NCBI RefSeq assembly: GCF_030348505.1
Contig: NZ_JAUCFJ010000002.1
Coordinates: 2,980,001-3,044,000 of the forward strand
Length of the DNA stretch: 64,000 nucleotides
Direction: 5' to 3'
From: Lysinibacillus sp. G4S2
Lineage (GTDB): Bacteria; Bacillota; Bacilli; Bacillales_A; Planococcaceae
In this document: piece by piece, positions 26,756 through 35,319 of the stretch
Layout: each line of letters starts with the position of its first letter
How positions within the stretch are numbered: the first letter of the stretch is position 1
Translations under genes and position numbers: made by a program
Notes under the pieces: generated by a model
What the model was told of the DNA's origin: nothing
What the model saw: only the letters and a program-made list of their open reading frames with translations
Databases searched by the model: none

Positions 26756-26772
26756 ATTACCCCTCCTTCACA

Positions 26773-26829
26773 TTATTTAACTTTACTTTATCATTATCTT
26801 TAATTTTATTCAACTTTTATTTAACTTTA
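26773..26829. promoter_or_regulatory. Paired 13-bp direct repeats in DUF2089 promoter
   Basis: TTATTTAACTTTA occurs at 26773-26785 and again at 26817-26829, a spacing of 44 bp or about four helical turns. They lie just upstream of the DUF2089 ribosome site and look like cooperative operator sites for the regulator. Confidence 0.55.
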
Positions 26830-26941
26830 TTTATTTTTTAAAAAAAACACTTCATTCTTTGCTAATTACATCGCGCAAAATCGCCATGTACCATCCAGTT
26901 TTTATCACCCAGTATAACAAAGTTTTCCATTTACAAAAAAA

Positions 26942-26982
26942 GAACAGATACTCACATTTAATCGAGTACCTGCTCCTTTTTT
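26942..26982 (+). terminator. Terminator-like hairpin
   Basis: GAACAGATACTC pairs with GAGTACCTGCTC with two mismatches around a 10-nt loop, followed by six Ts. No gene on the plus strand obviously feeds it, so it may be left from a lost gene. Confidence 0.5.
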
Positions 26983-27161
26983 GCTAAATTATAATTATCT
27001 ATTTTGCATGCTTTATAATTTTTCGCTTAAAATCTAAATAGAATAATTCCTTTTTATTTTAATTTTATTTCTCAGGCAATTCACTATATAAACATAGCAT
27101 TCGAAGCATAATAATAGTAGTGTAAAGCAATTTAGCTTTGCACCTCCTGGTTTGTTGGCTT

Positions 27162-27189
27162 GGGTCACTCTGGTCAAGTGACCCTTTTT
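27162..27189 (+). terminator. Terminator hairpin in gene-free DNA
   Basis: GGGTCACT / AGTGACCC with a 7-nt loop and five Ts. Upstream, 27119-27142 holds a second hairpin (GTGTAAAGC / GCTTTGCAC). On the minus strand 27190-27420 contains short protein-like stretches (for example EEIAYALREAKEEPFVSIVM) broken by stops, so the 26830-27500 region probably holds the debris of small genes. Confidence 0.55.
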
Positions 27190-27505
27190 AATTTTCTAAC
27201 CTCATCCCACGGTATACGTGCGAATCAAAAAATGGGAATAGATTTACTCTATCCCCTAATCGCTGTCTCTCTCATTTCAAATACCCTAGATTCTGCATTT
27301 GATACTTCTATAACATCAAATACATACACTTTTGGACCTCTCCCAAATCATTTAATTTGCACCCATTTTCATAACAATACTGACAAAGGGTTCTTCTTTC
27401 GCTTCTCTTAATGCATATGCTATTTCTTCAGCTCAAAATACATTGCGGGATTGTTCAATAGAGCAGTCGCTTATCACTAACATCCAGGTTAGTTATAAAA
27501 GCAAG

Positions 27506-27763
27506 TATGTTGATTAACCATTTTTATTCATTCGAAGAGGCTGATTTCCGCTTCGTTAGCACTACGCTTTCGCACATAAAACATTTGCTCCTTGCAGGGT
27601 CTCGTCTGTCTCGCTTTCCCGCGGGAAGCTTTGCTCTGCGACGAAAGCGAAGCGACAGGAGCACTAGAGTAGCCCTGAAAATGGAAATATATTAGCAAAG
27701 TGGTAACAAAAAAATCTTTTTATCGCTCAAAATAATAAACCTATTTTTTCCTAATCAACACGC
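27506..27763. repeat. Dispersed repeat family II
   Basis: It begins TATGTTGATTAACCATTTTT and ends CTATTTTTTCCTAATCAACA, so the ends are inverted repeats (TGTTGATTA). The centre is GC-rich and holds GCGAAAGCGAAGCGACAGGA, also present near 8040. An open frame running through it is not considered a gene. Confidence 0.65.
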
Positions 27764-27796
27764 ATATTATAAAAGAAGATTATTTAATGTTTGTAG

Positions 27797-27975
27797 CTCT
27801 TCACCATAACGTGTAGTTGATTTCTTTGATAGAAAGAGCTTGTTTTTCGATAAAAACCCAAATAGTTTCGATAAAATAAGATTTTGTTTCGATAAAAGCT
27901 CAAATAGTTTCGATAAAGAGCGATTTTGTTTCGATAAATCAAAGTATTCCTATAAAACGAACTAAAGGAGCTTTA
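27797..27975. repeat. Repeat block with 21-bp-period array
   Basis: Starts with a family I-like end (AGCTCTTCACCATAACGTGT) and contains TTTCGATAAA at 27845, 27866, 27887, 27908 and 27929, exactly 21 bp apart. Two unit types alternate, giving a 42-bp higher-order repeat. A near-identical block is at 52044-52225. Confidence 0.75.
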
Positions 27976-28025
27976 TCCATTCACATAGATTACCTTGATC
28001 ATTTTGTTTTTCAATACTAAGAAAA

Positions 28026-28059
28026 GAGTTGTCTCTGCGCTGAGACAAACTCCTTTTTT
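28026..28059 (+). terminator. Terminator-like hairpin
   Basis: GAGTTGTCTC pairs with GAGACAAACTC around a short loop and is followed by six Ts. It sits between two repeat blocks with no gene on this strand. Confidence 0.5.
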
Positions 28060-28243
28060 GGCTCTTCCGACTGGCGCTTTGTTGCTACCGCTACGTTAGC
28101 ACTTCGCTTTCGCACAGAGCAAAGCTTCCTGGAGGCGTCCGATGAGCCGCTAATCCCCAAGGAGTCGCCTAGCCGGAACGAAGAGCAACTAATACATGGC
28201 ATATGTTTTAACAAATATCATCCACAGATTTTGGTGATGAGCC
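28060..28243. repeat. Dispersed repeat family I, variant copy
   Basis: Left end GGCTCTTCCGACTGGCGCTT, right end ATTTTGGTGATGAGCC; it shares GGCGTCCGATGAGCCGCT and CCCCAAGGAGTCGCC with the other copies, with a rearranged middle. It lies next to the 3' end of the VOC gene (28251). Confidence 0.7.
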
Positions 28244-28250
28244 ATGTTTG

Positions 28251-28616
28251 TTACATATTTTCAAACTGGAGGTATTCTAAAATATTTCCGAAAGGGTCTC
28301 TGAAACTAATATATTTTCCCGGAGGACAATCAGTTGGTTCATCTACAATAAAATTAACTTCTTTCTCTTTTAAGAATTTAACCGTTTCATAAATATCTTC
28401 AGTTTGCAATCCTAATACAACTCCTGTAATTTTATTATCTTGGTTATAGGTTGTATTACCGTTCTCCTCTAAAATAATTGGTAACTCTCCGTGAACAAGT
28501 GATGCAATATTAGGACCATACTGCTTGTTTAATTCAAAACCTAAAGTATTAGTATAAAAGTCAATTGCTTTGTTTAAATTTGGCACGTAAATGCTTATAA
28601 CACAAACCTGATTCAT
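28251..28616 (-). CDS. VOC family (glyoxalase/dioxygenase-fold) protein
   Basis: 121 residues with the paired beta-alpha-beta modules of the vicinal oxygen chelate fold: VISIYVPNLNKAIDFYTNTL at the start and the C-terminal DPFGNILEYLQ containing the usual metal-ligand Glu. Such proteins are lyases, dioxygenases or antibiotic-binding resistance proteins; which one cannot be told. ATG preceded by AAAGGTGG. Confidence 0.85.
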   Translation of the reverse strand: MNQVCVISIYVPNLNKAIDFYTNTLGFELNKQYGPNIASLVHGELPIILEENGNTTYNQDNKITGVVLGLQTEDIYETVKFLKEKEVNFIVDEPTDCPPGKYISFRDPFGNILEYLQFENM

Positions 28617-28877
28617 TATTTTATACCACCTTTTTTTAGTATTATAGTAAAAATTATACTTTAGTTAATAAAAATCCTTTTTTTAAAATTACATTCAATT
28701 ATCTTAGAAAGTTACATCTAACACCGAAAGATGAGAGGTAATTTCGACATAATTATCTCTACATAATATTGATACTTTTTCCTGTACTTTTTCATCCAAA
28801 ATAGCTGTTGTTATTTTTAGTTTGCCTTAATATATGATATAATTCATTTACTGACTAACCTAAGCAGGACAAAAACC

Positions 28878-28912
28878 AAAGCTGTAGCGATACCGTACGC
28901 TACAGCTTTTCT
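28878..28912. terminator. Bidirectional terminator
   Basis: AAAGCTGTAGCG pairs with CGCTACAGCTTT around an 8-nt loop, flanked by A-rich and T-rich tracts. It can end minus-strand transcripts from 29048. The gene-free stretch 28617-29047 otherwise shows nothing recognisable. Confidence 0.75.
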
Positions 28913-29047
28913 TCTGAAGGATGTTAAGTTATCTTACTAGTAGTGAATGATCAATCGCAATTCCCTACATTTTGTATACTTATTTAATTGAACTATATCA
29001 AAATCACCCATCGTTTCTTCTTCCATTCAGAATTCAAAACAACGATA

Positions 29048-29629
29048 TTATTTTAAATCAACAAATTCCGGACTACGTACATTTCCTTCTTTAACTAACA
29101 GAACACCTTTAATTTTTTCTTTTCTGCAAGCATCCACAAAAACTTCATCTACAACTATCTCTTCTTTGGATTCTTTCATTCTTACGACATGATGTCCATT
29201 AAGGGATTTTGGAATAAAAGCAATAAAATTCAAACTAATAGGCCCATCAGGTATGGATTTAACTAGTGGTTCATAGTCTGATCTATTATGATCTAAACAA
29301 GGAATTAGATTTAAAACATTCATTACAAAGTAGGAATCGTTTATTTCTCCCGTTTCTGCAGATTTTATAATTGCAGGAATAAACTCACAATCTGAACCTA
29401 ATCTTTCTATTAGCATTTTTAACTTTAAACTTACTAATTTGCCACCGACTGTTGGTAAAATATCATACTGTTCTAAATAAGAATCGAACCTATCTACCAC
29501 GTATAAAAGTCTTTTATGTTGAGAATAAGGTATACCTTTTTCCAAATCAAATCTATTATACTTGTTCTCATCAGAATAAAAGAAATATACATCTCGTTTG
29601 TAAGAAGCTAACAATCTACAATAATTCAT
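29048..29629 (-). CDS. Imm11-type immunity protein (DUF1629)
   Basis: 193 residues. The C-terminal half fits Imm11/DUF1629: FVMNVLNLIPCLDHNRSDYE, then HVVRMKESKEEIVVDEVFVD and KEKIKGVLL. Imm11 proteins neutralise polymorphic toxins inside the producing cell. The ATG at 29629 has AAGGATGA upstream. Cytoplasmic; no cognate toxin is adjacent. Confidence 0.75.
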   Translation of the reverse strand: MNYCRLLASYKRDVYFFYSDENKYNRFDLEKGIPYSQHKRLLYVVDRFDSYLEQYDILPTVGGKLVSLKLKMLIERLGSDCEFIPAIIKSAETGEINDSYFVMNVLNLIPCLDHNRSDYEPLVKSIPDGPISLNFIAFIPKSLNGHHVVRMKESKEEIVVDEVFVDACRKEKIKGVLLVKEGNVRSPEFVDLK

Positions 29630-29714
29630 CTATATTCATCCTTCTCAATGTTGTGGGTTTTTGGTTTCTAGTGTCAAAAAGCCTTCTCTCAGATCAATAG
29701 TAAATTCGTACACC

Positions 29715-29751
29715 ATAAACATATGTAATGAATAAACTTACATATGTTTAT
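29715..29751. promoter_or_regulatory. Perfect 14-bp inverted repeat
   Basis: ATAAACATATGTAA (29715-29728) and TTACATATGTTTAT (29738-29751) are exact reverse complements with a 9-bp spacer, in the gap between two immunity-type genes. No T run follows, so it is more likely an operator or small mobile palindrome than a terminator. Confidence 0.5.
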
Positions 29752-29815
29752 CATTCGGTAAAACAAAATGTAATTTAATGTCTCTTCGGAATGTTTATGC
29801 AACATAAAACTACCT

Positions 29816-30274
29816 TTATTTATCGAGATCTACAGACCAATCAACCTCTTCATTAAACCAATTACACAATTTTGTTGAACCATTATCCATTTTCAAAGGG
29901 ATTTCTCTTGCCCACATTTTAATGTCATTTATAAAAATCTCTTTTTCAAGCCCTTCAAAATTATGTTTTTCTAACGCCCTGTTTAGAAACTCTAGAAATA
30001 ATTTCCCCAAATGATACCGTTGCTCTACTTTATACATTTTTCCATATTCTTCTACCGTAATTGCCATATCGATTGTCAGATAGTTATCTTTTTTAGTATA
30101 TCTAATAAATGACTTTCTTCCATAGGATTCAAGTAAGCATCTAAAGGCTATCCCGATCGAAACATCGACATTCCTATATTTTGAATTTATATTAGATTCC
30201 AATGCGTCTGCTAATTCACTAGCTAATTCACCAACTCTCGCACCTGCAGTGTCTGAAACTATTGAAAAATCCAT
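29816..30274 (-). CDS. Putative immunity protein, unrecognised family
   Basis: 152 residues from ATG 30274 (GGAGGAG about 8 nt upstream). Features visible: an N-terminal strand (MDFSIVSD), a helical segment ADALESNINSKYRNVDVSIG, then CLLESYGRKSFIRYTKKDNY and a Trp-rich tail. It resembles Imm12/Imm44-like CDI immunity proteins in layout, but I could not confirm it. It is 18 bp after the DUF4303 gene, hence same operon. Confidence 0.65.
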   Translation of the reverse strand: MDFSIVSDTAGARVGELASELADALESNINSKYRNVDVSIGIAFRCLLESYGRKSFIRYTKKDNYLTIDMAITVEEYGKMYKVEQRYHLGKLFLEFLNRALEKHNFEGLEKEIFINDIKMWAREIPLKMDNGSTKLCNWFNEEVDWSVDLDK

Positions 30275-30292
30275 ACAACGCACTCCTCCGTA

Positions 30293-30820
30293 TTATTCTT
30301 CTGCAGCTTCATTAAGCCAAGCCAAAATATTTCCCCTTTTATTTAGACGTAATGCTCTGATTGTATTTGTTTCATCAGGAGGTATCACCTCAACGTTCAC
30401 ATACACTTTACTTCTCGGTTGATTTAAAGAAAATATTTCTTTTTTATCTATTTTTTCCATAGCCAAAACCATAGCTTCTAATCTAAAATCTACTTCCTTA
30501 AACCACTTAATTTCATCAGTATAGTCAAGTAAACGCTCATTAAATAGTTTTCTTTCAGTTTCAAAATTCTCGCAACCAAAATTACAATATGGTGAATCTG
30601 CATAGGACCATTTTATTAACTCTGCATCTTCCTTTGAATATTTTTTAGCGACATTCTCCAATGCTTCCCAAGACCATGCTGAAATAACTGGTGCAACAGC
30701 CTCCCCTGTTGTCACCAGTGCACAATAATAATACGTTTCTTTGTTTTGGAATAAATTCACAAAGGTTATTTCTGTAGCGAGCGCTATTTCATCAACTAAT
30801 AACTTTAAATCTTTATCCAT
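30293..30820 (-). CDS. DUF4303 family protein (immunity-associated)
   Basis: 175 residues. Matches DUF4303: ETYYYCALVTTGEAVAPVIS near residue 28 and ELIKWSYADSPYCNFGCENF at about 65, with the helical C-terminal half. DUF4303 occurs in polymorphic-toxin immunity arrays. ATG with AAGGGGGAG upstream. First gene of a pair with 29816. Confidence 0.78.
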   Translation of the reverse strand: MDKDLKLLVDEIALATEITFVNLFQNKETYYYCALVTTGEAVAPVISAWSWEALENVAKKYSKEDAELIKWSYADSPYCNFGCENFETERKLFNERLLDYTDEIKWFKEVDFRLEAMVLAMEKIDKKEIFSLNQPRSKVYVNVEVIPPDETNTIRALRLNKRGNILAWLNEAAEE

Positions 30821-30997
30821 CTACACTCCCCCTTTTTCACTTTGAACACGTCATACTTCAGCATGAAAAGTACCTTTGAATATATTGTGAGGAGTTGGAT
30901 GTCTCTGTGGGAGCTCGTTGCAAATGGTTTACCACATTCCATCTACTATCGTATTTCAAGGAATCTACACTAAACTCATTCCAGAAGGCTCGCTACT

Positions 30998-31501
30998 TCA
31001 AAAAGAATCTTGTATTTTATATCCTGCTTCTTGTGCCAACTTCTTAATTTCATCAATGTCAGATGAAGGAACAGTAACAAGAACGTAACAGTCACATTCG
31101 ATATCCAAACATGCCAACGAAATTCCTTGTTCCATTAATTTTTTGGAAACTTCATTTAAATACTGAGGCGTTGGCAGCCCATCAAATTCTCCATCTTCAA
31201 ACTCTTCCCAGCTTATGCACGCCATTTTTTTCCTATCTAACAATTCATCAACAACATCGCAAATGTATACCCCTGTTACTTTCCAATCGATTTCAAATGC
31301 TAAATCTTCATCAAGAAGTGCATCCACTAAAGAAATCCATGCCAATTCATCAATCGGGCTTTCTATTCCTCTTTCATCAAGTCGATCTTCGAACTTCTCG
31401 AAATAGGTTTCTGGCTTTTCTATAGCTAATGAAACCTCTGACAAAATTTGATCTTCCGCATCACATGAAAGCTTTTGCACCAGTAACAGCATTGCATTCA
31501 T
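30998..31501 (-). CDS. DUF6630 family protein (immunity-associated)
   Basis: 167 residues. The segment IDELAWISLVDALLDEDLAF followed by EIDWKVTGVYICDVVDELL fits DUF6630. The C-terminal part ends with an acidic helix (SDIDEIKKLAQEAGYK). Cytoplasmic. A 47-bp piece of this gene is repeated downstream of it at about 31627-31673, a sign of local duplication and decay. Confidence 0.72.
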   Translation of the reverse strand: MNAMLLLVQKLSCDAEDQILSEVSLAIEKPETYFEKFEDRLDERGIESPIDELAWISLVDALLDEDLAFEIDWKVTGVYICDVVDELLDRKKMACISWEEFEDGEFDGLPTPQYLNEVSKKLMEQGISLACLDIECDCYVLVTVPSSDIDEIKKLAQEAGYKIQDSF

Positions 31502-31626
31502 ACAACCACCCCATTTCTACTTAATAGTTTGTAAACTAAACTTTGATTTTGCATTTAAAATCTTCGTCATACTCCTCAAGGTTATTGATGAAACAGGGTG
31601 TAACTAGCTGATGATCACCCGTCTTT

Positions 31627-31673
31627 GAATCTCAATCGGGCTATCTATTCCTTTTTCATCAAATCGATTTTAA
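31627..31673 (-). pseudogene. Duplicated fragment of the DUF6630 gene
   Basis: TCTCAATCGGGCTATCTATT and the following bases match 31353-31400 of the neighbouring gene with a few changes. It marks a lost second copy between 31501 and 31692. Confidence 0.6.
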
Positions 31674-31691
31674 GTTCACAATCAAGTGCCT

Positions 31692-32546
31692 TTAACGTAT
31701 AATGCGTAGCGAATCCGGCACTTTTTCATTTTGAATTACGAATTGTAATATCTCATCCTCATTAAGTTTATACCCAGGTTTTTCCTTTGGAATTTCAGCC
31801 AGAGGTGTTTGAAGCAACGGATGCTCTATATTTGGTGTGGCTAGTCCCTCTTTTTCTCTTATTAATTGAATACAATAATAATCGTAAGGAATACAGTCGA
31901 ACGATAAAATTTCACTTGATTTGTCTGGTGTGTCGCTTAAACTATAGATGTGAAAATCACAAAGTTCATAAAGATATTCTCCAAAATTATTTGTATCGTT
32001 CCAACTGCGCATCAATTTTTGGTAGATATGCTCTTCTGGTAAAATATTAAACAATTCAGGCATTTCTCCAGTTTTCCATTTGTGATATAGGCATGTCATA
32101 AAAACATGATGAGTGTTAGTCTCAGAATAAAAATTTCGATCTTTCGTGAACATATTAGTTGCATATTTGTATGTTAGCTCTGCAATATCTTCATAACCCC
32201 ATAATAAAGAAAGCCCGATAAGCCCTCCTATTTGACTGCCCGATACACTTCCTCTACTAGGATTGCTTTTGATCATTTGTATCAACCAAAAAAGTTGCTG
32301 CTCTAATAAAATCCATGCTGATGGTGCTCCATTTAGTATTCTATTTTTTGCATTCATTTCAAGGTGAACACCTATTCCCATCTTTAAGCGATCAGCTAAA
32401 CGATTTCGTTCATTTTTTTGAATTAAATCATTCATTTCCTTCAGTCGATTATCTAGTAATTCTTTTACTTCTTCATCTGAAATTACTCTTTTTTTGTACT
32501 CTTTCATCACTCGATTAAAGTACTTCCAATACTTGTTGGTACGCAT
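31692..32546 (-). CDS. Unrecognised helical protein, immunity-like
   Basis: 284 residues from ATG 32546, chosen for GGGGTGG 5 nt upstream. Mostly helical; conserved-looking segments include WILLEQQLFWLIQMIKSNP, GLIGLSLLWGYEDIAELTY and FDCIPYDYYCIQLIREKEGL. The pattern recalls large helical immunity proteins such as those of the PoNi/Imm49 kind, without a firm match. Cytoplasmic, no neighbours in operon. Confidence 0.6.
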   Translation of the reverse strand: MRTNKYWKYFNRVMKEYKKRVISDEEVKELLDNRLKEMNDLIQKNERNRLADRLKMGIGVHLEMNAKNRILNGAPSAWILLEQQLFWLIQMIKSNPSRGSVSGSQIGGLIGLSLLWGYEDIAELTYKYATNMFTKDRNFYSETNTHHVFMTCLYHKWKTGEMPELFNILPEEHIYQKLMRSWNDTNNFGEYLYELCDFHIYSLSDTPDKSSEILSFDCIPYDYYCIQLIREKEGLATPNIEHPLLQTPLAEIPKEKPGYKLNEDEILQFVIQNEKVPDSLRIIR

Positions 32547-32643
32547 ATTCCACCCCTTTTTGATGTCCATTCAACAAATGAAAAAATTGATTTTTAAGTT
32601 TATTTTATTGTCGTCTAATTTGACAGATTAATAATTATTTATG

Positions 32644-33036
32644 TTAATATACCTTTGTTGACTCGCCGAACTTTTCAATACATATTTCATCTGCGAGACC
32701 GTATAGAATTTCACAATTTTCAGCTGTAAAAGGGATTTTCTTAGGATCATTAAGTATCTCCGCATAATATTTCTTCCCCCTACTTACTACCAAATAACTT
32801 ACATCTTCAATTCCATCCTCTGACTCTTCCATATAATTCAAAAATGGTTCATCTTGTAATACAGCTGCCGCTTCTAAAAATTGTTCCTGAAACTTTATAA
32901 TACTCTCTTGATCCATTTCTCTTAATATTTCTCTTAATTTATCCGCCTTCTGATTTGCGTTCCTAATAATATCCCAAAACCAATCGCTTACAACGTCACT
33001 GATTTCTAGTGGTAAAATAAAATTAAAATTTCCCAT
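32644..33036 (-). CDS. DUF4240-like protein (immunity-associated)
   Basis: 130 residues from ATG 33036 with GGGG at good spacing. DUF4240 pattern: WFWDIIRNANQKADKLREIL, ESIIKFQEQF, then EDVSYLVVSRGKKYYAEILN. The middle region typical of this family (AYRWDLWAAAYI-like) is replaced by an acidic loop, so this is a diverged member. Such proteins occur in immunity clusters. Confidence 0.65.
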   Translation of the reverse strand: MGNFNFILPLEISDVVSDWFWDIIRNANQKADKLREILREMDQESIIKFQEQFLEAAAVLQDEPFLNYMEESEDGIEDVSYLVVSRGKKYYAEILNDPKKIPFTAENCEILYGLADEICIEKFGESTKVY

Positions 33037-33433
33037 AAAATACCCCATTTGGATTTTCTTTTAATTAATATTACCATTTTTCTGCTAACAAAAATACCTT
33101 TTGCAGTCTAGTAGATGACATTCAATTTGTGTTATTCAAAGCAATGAATGTCCTATTAGTATCTGCCTCTCAGCATGGCTAATTAGTATTAGAGCTATAT
33201 ATTACTTTGATTTTATTCCAATCTGTGCAAAGTAAAAAACACCTAGAACAATTGAAAGTTCTAGGTGTTTTTATTGAATTGATTCAATTCAGAATAAAGT
33301 ACTATAATCATTTCATGCACAGTATTTAAAAATCACTGCTTCCATCTAGCACATTTACTTGCCACTACAAAAAAACAATCAACTTTTATTCTTTGTTTTT
33401 GTCAAGGAAAGCACGCTTTTTCACTAAAATATT
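33037..33433. other. Gene-free stretch
   Basis: About 400 bp without a supported ORF. It contains only the terminator at 33236-33271. Confidence 0.5.
33236..33271. terminator. Bidirectional terminator
   Basis: AAAACACCTAGAAC pairs perfectly with GTTCTAGGTGTTTT around an 8-nt loop with T and A tracts on both sides. It ends the minus-strand gene at 33434. Confidence 0.85.
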
Positions 33434-34291
33434 TTATTTCATCTCAGTTCTTACTTTTGCGCCCAACGACATGAAATAGTCAGCTAAAATTAAAGTATTT
33501 TCCCCATATCCCTCAGCAATTAGAAACTCATTCCAATTTAATCGGCTTCGTATTTCATCGAAGGATAGACCGATTTCTTTTTTTATTGCTAAGATCACTT
33601 TTGATTTATTTTCACCTGGATCCTCAAGATACACATAATATTTTTTTTCTATTTCTTTTTCTTTAATTCGTTGTTCAATTGGGGCAAAATTTTCTTTTGA
33701 TTTTGCAATAGGGAGAAATTTGCATATATTTCGAATTTCTTCATCATTTAATTTAATTTTCCACTCTTTCTCCATTAACTCATAAAAATTAGATTGATAT
33801 TCTCCGCTTTTCAAGTATCTATCATCATGTTTATCGAGCCAAACGGACAAAAAATAGTCGAATTTCTCCAATGAATTCACTAAGAGCTTTGGGGAAAATT
33901 CCCCTCCAATATAATCATAATAAATTGGAGTTTCCACATTACTTATATCTGCAATCACTGGATTTCCACTCCAACTGGAAATAATGATCCAATTTTCACA
34001 CCATTTCATTTTCTCCGAGAAATCTTTCCAACCTTCACCTTCTCTAATAAATCTATAACCTTCTAAAGCAACCATTAGATTTTCCGAACCAATGATATAG
34101 AAGTCGTTAGTCCAATAAAACATTATGTCTTTAGATTTTGGTAAATCACTGTACCATTTCAAAAGTGCTTGACTTAAAAGAGGAAGTTTAAAATTTTCTT
34201 CTAACTCCCGTTTCGTTTCTTCTGTTGTTCCTAGATATCTAATCTTACTGCCATTTTCATTTTTAGAAATCGAATGAGCTAGGTAATTCAT
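33434..34291 (-). CDS. SUKH domain fused to ribosomal L7/L12 C-terminal-like domain
   Basis: 285 residues. Residues 20-160 form a SMI1/KNR4 (SUKH) domain (LPLLSQALLKWYSDLPKSKD, then FYIIGSENLMVALEGYRFI and WIIISSWSGNPVIADI). Residues 215-285 (KYYVYLEDPGENKSKVILAI, then KEIGLSFDEIRSRLNWNEF and ending SLGAKVRTEMK) align with the L7/L12 C-terminal domain, including the G-x-N-K and ...VI..I....GL...E signature and the terminal GA-V strand. L7/L12 CTD recruits translation factors, so this may be immunity against a translation-targeting toxin; that is inference. Confidence 0.75.
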   Translation of the reverse strand: MNYLAHSISKNENGSKIRYLGTTEETKRELEENFKLPLLSQALLKWYSDLPKSKDIMFYWTNDFYIIGSENLMVALEGYRFIREGEGWKDFSEKMKWCENWIIISSWSGNPVIADISNVETPIYYDYIGGEFSPKLLVNSLEKFDYFLSVWLDKHDDRYLKSGEYQSNFYELMEKEWKIKLNDEEIRNICKFLPIAKSKENFAPIEQRIKEKEIEKKYYVYLEDPGENKSKVILAIKKEIGLSFDEIRSRLNWNEFLIAEGYGENTLILADYFMSLGAKVRTEMK

Positions 34292-34478
34292 TTTTCACAG
34301 CCCCCTCCACGGTGATTTTCTATCTATCATAGCTTGGCGATCAATTAGTCGATTGTAGTTGCATTGTCATAACATTGTCTATTGCCACTCTCCCCATATA
34401 AATGCCCATATATCCTTCAACATAGCCTTATATGGTATAATTCTCTATATTTCAAAACCAAAAACTTGGTTCTAGTCT

Positions 34479-34784
34479 TTATTCAAATAACCTATTTGCC
34501 AAACTAGATATTTCGTGAACCGCATCCTCAAATAGCACTTCTTCTTCTTTAGTGTACTTGCCCTCGTGAAAATAAAAATAATTACTTATATCTACAAAGC
34601 ATAAGGCGAGTTTTTTAGGAACTTCAGATTGATCTTTATATTCTTCAATCAATTTTGTCATTGCTTCAATTAAAAGTTTGTAGCTTTCTTGATTTAATCC
34701 ATCCCCTGCTCGTAACTTCACCAGTATTGAGTTATCACCAATGATATAATCATAAACTACATTAAGTGCCTTATCTTTATCCAT
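34479..34784 (-). CDS. Unrecognised small acidic protein
   Basis: 101 residues from ATG 34784 (GGAGGAG upstream). Helical with DKALNVVYDYIIGDNSILVK and a segment EEYKDQSEVPKKLALCFVDI. A truncated paralogue lies at 41807-41986 with the same start region and YYKDKETVP. The repeated occurrence inside this cluster suggests an immunity role. Family not recognised. Confidence 0.65.
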   Translation of the reverse strand: MDKDKALNVVYDYIIGDNSILVKLRAGDGLNQESYKLLIEAMTKLIEEYKDQSEVPKKLALCFVDISNYFYFHEGKYTKEEEVLFEDAVHEISSLANRLFE

Positions 34785-34917
34785 CGACTTCTCCTCCATA
34801 ACCTCGAACTAATACTTCTTTGGATTTTACAGCAGGTCTACTCAACAAAATTATACTGATTCTGATTATATCTTTTCATAAACAGTTCTATCCTGTCCTT
34901 ATTTTACAATTCATTTT

Positions 34918-35319
34918 CTATTCTAATTGAGAACATTCATATAATAAATTATTTTTAAAGTCATCCGCAGATACTCTTACAACTTCTGGATTTTCCGGAA
35001 CTTTAAATACAACTACTTGCGTTCCCTCCTCTGATAGGTTAGGTAATATTTCTTCTATCAGTGTATGTAAATCTATTTTTTGTGTTTTACAGTTTTCCCA
35101 TTCATCTCCTATGCATTTCATAGCATACTCTTTAAATGGCCAGATAGGCATAGACAGATTTCCCTCTTTATCTGAAGTTGTAACAAACCCTTCATTTAAT
35201 TTCAAAGACCACGCCTCTTCCCAGTCTGCAATACGTTTTACAGAGTAAATATATCTATCTCTAGCTGATTTTTTTATCATGGCTTTAAACTCTGGACTCG
35301 TTTCAAATCCCTTACCCAT
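34918..35319 (-). CDS. DUF2750 family protein
   Basis: 133 residues from ATG 35319 with GAGGAG upstream. DUF2750 pattern: RYIYSVKRIADWEEAWSLKL, DKEGNLSMPIWPFKEYAMKC and the closing VVVFKVPENPEVVRVSADDF. The family is found in immunity arrays and also as stand-alone genes. Cytoplasmic. Confidence 0.8.
   Translation of the reverse strand: MGKGFETSPEFKAMIKKSARDRYIYSVKRIADWEEAWSLKLNEGFVTTSDKEGNLSMPIWPFKEYAMKCIGDEWENCKTQKIDLHTLIEEILPNLSEEGTQVVVFKVPENPEVVRVSADDFKNNLLYECSQLE

Noticed and set aside
27507-27695. 62-codon frame
   Set aside because: Lies wholly within a family II repeat and is not conserved in the other copies.
27845-27938. Possible CRISPR array
   Set aside because: The whole 21-bp unit repeats, with no unique spacers, and no cas genes are present.
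28845-28912. Small non-coding RNA ending in the 28878-28912 hairpin
   Set aside because: A TATAAT is present near 28850 but without a matching -35 box at proper spacing; a bidirectional terminator explains the hairpin.
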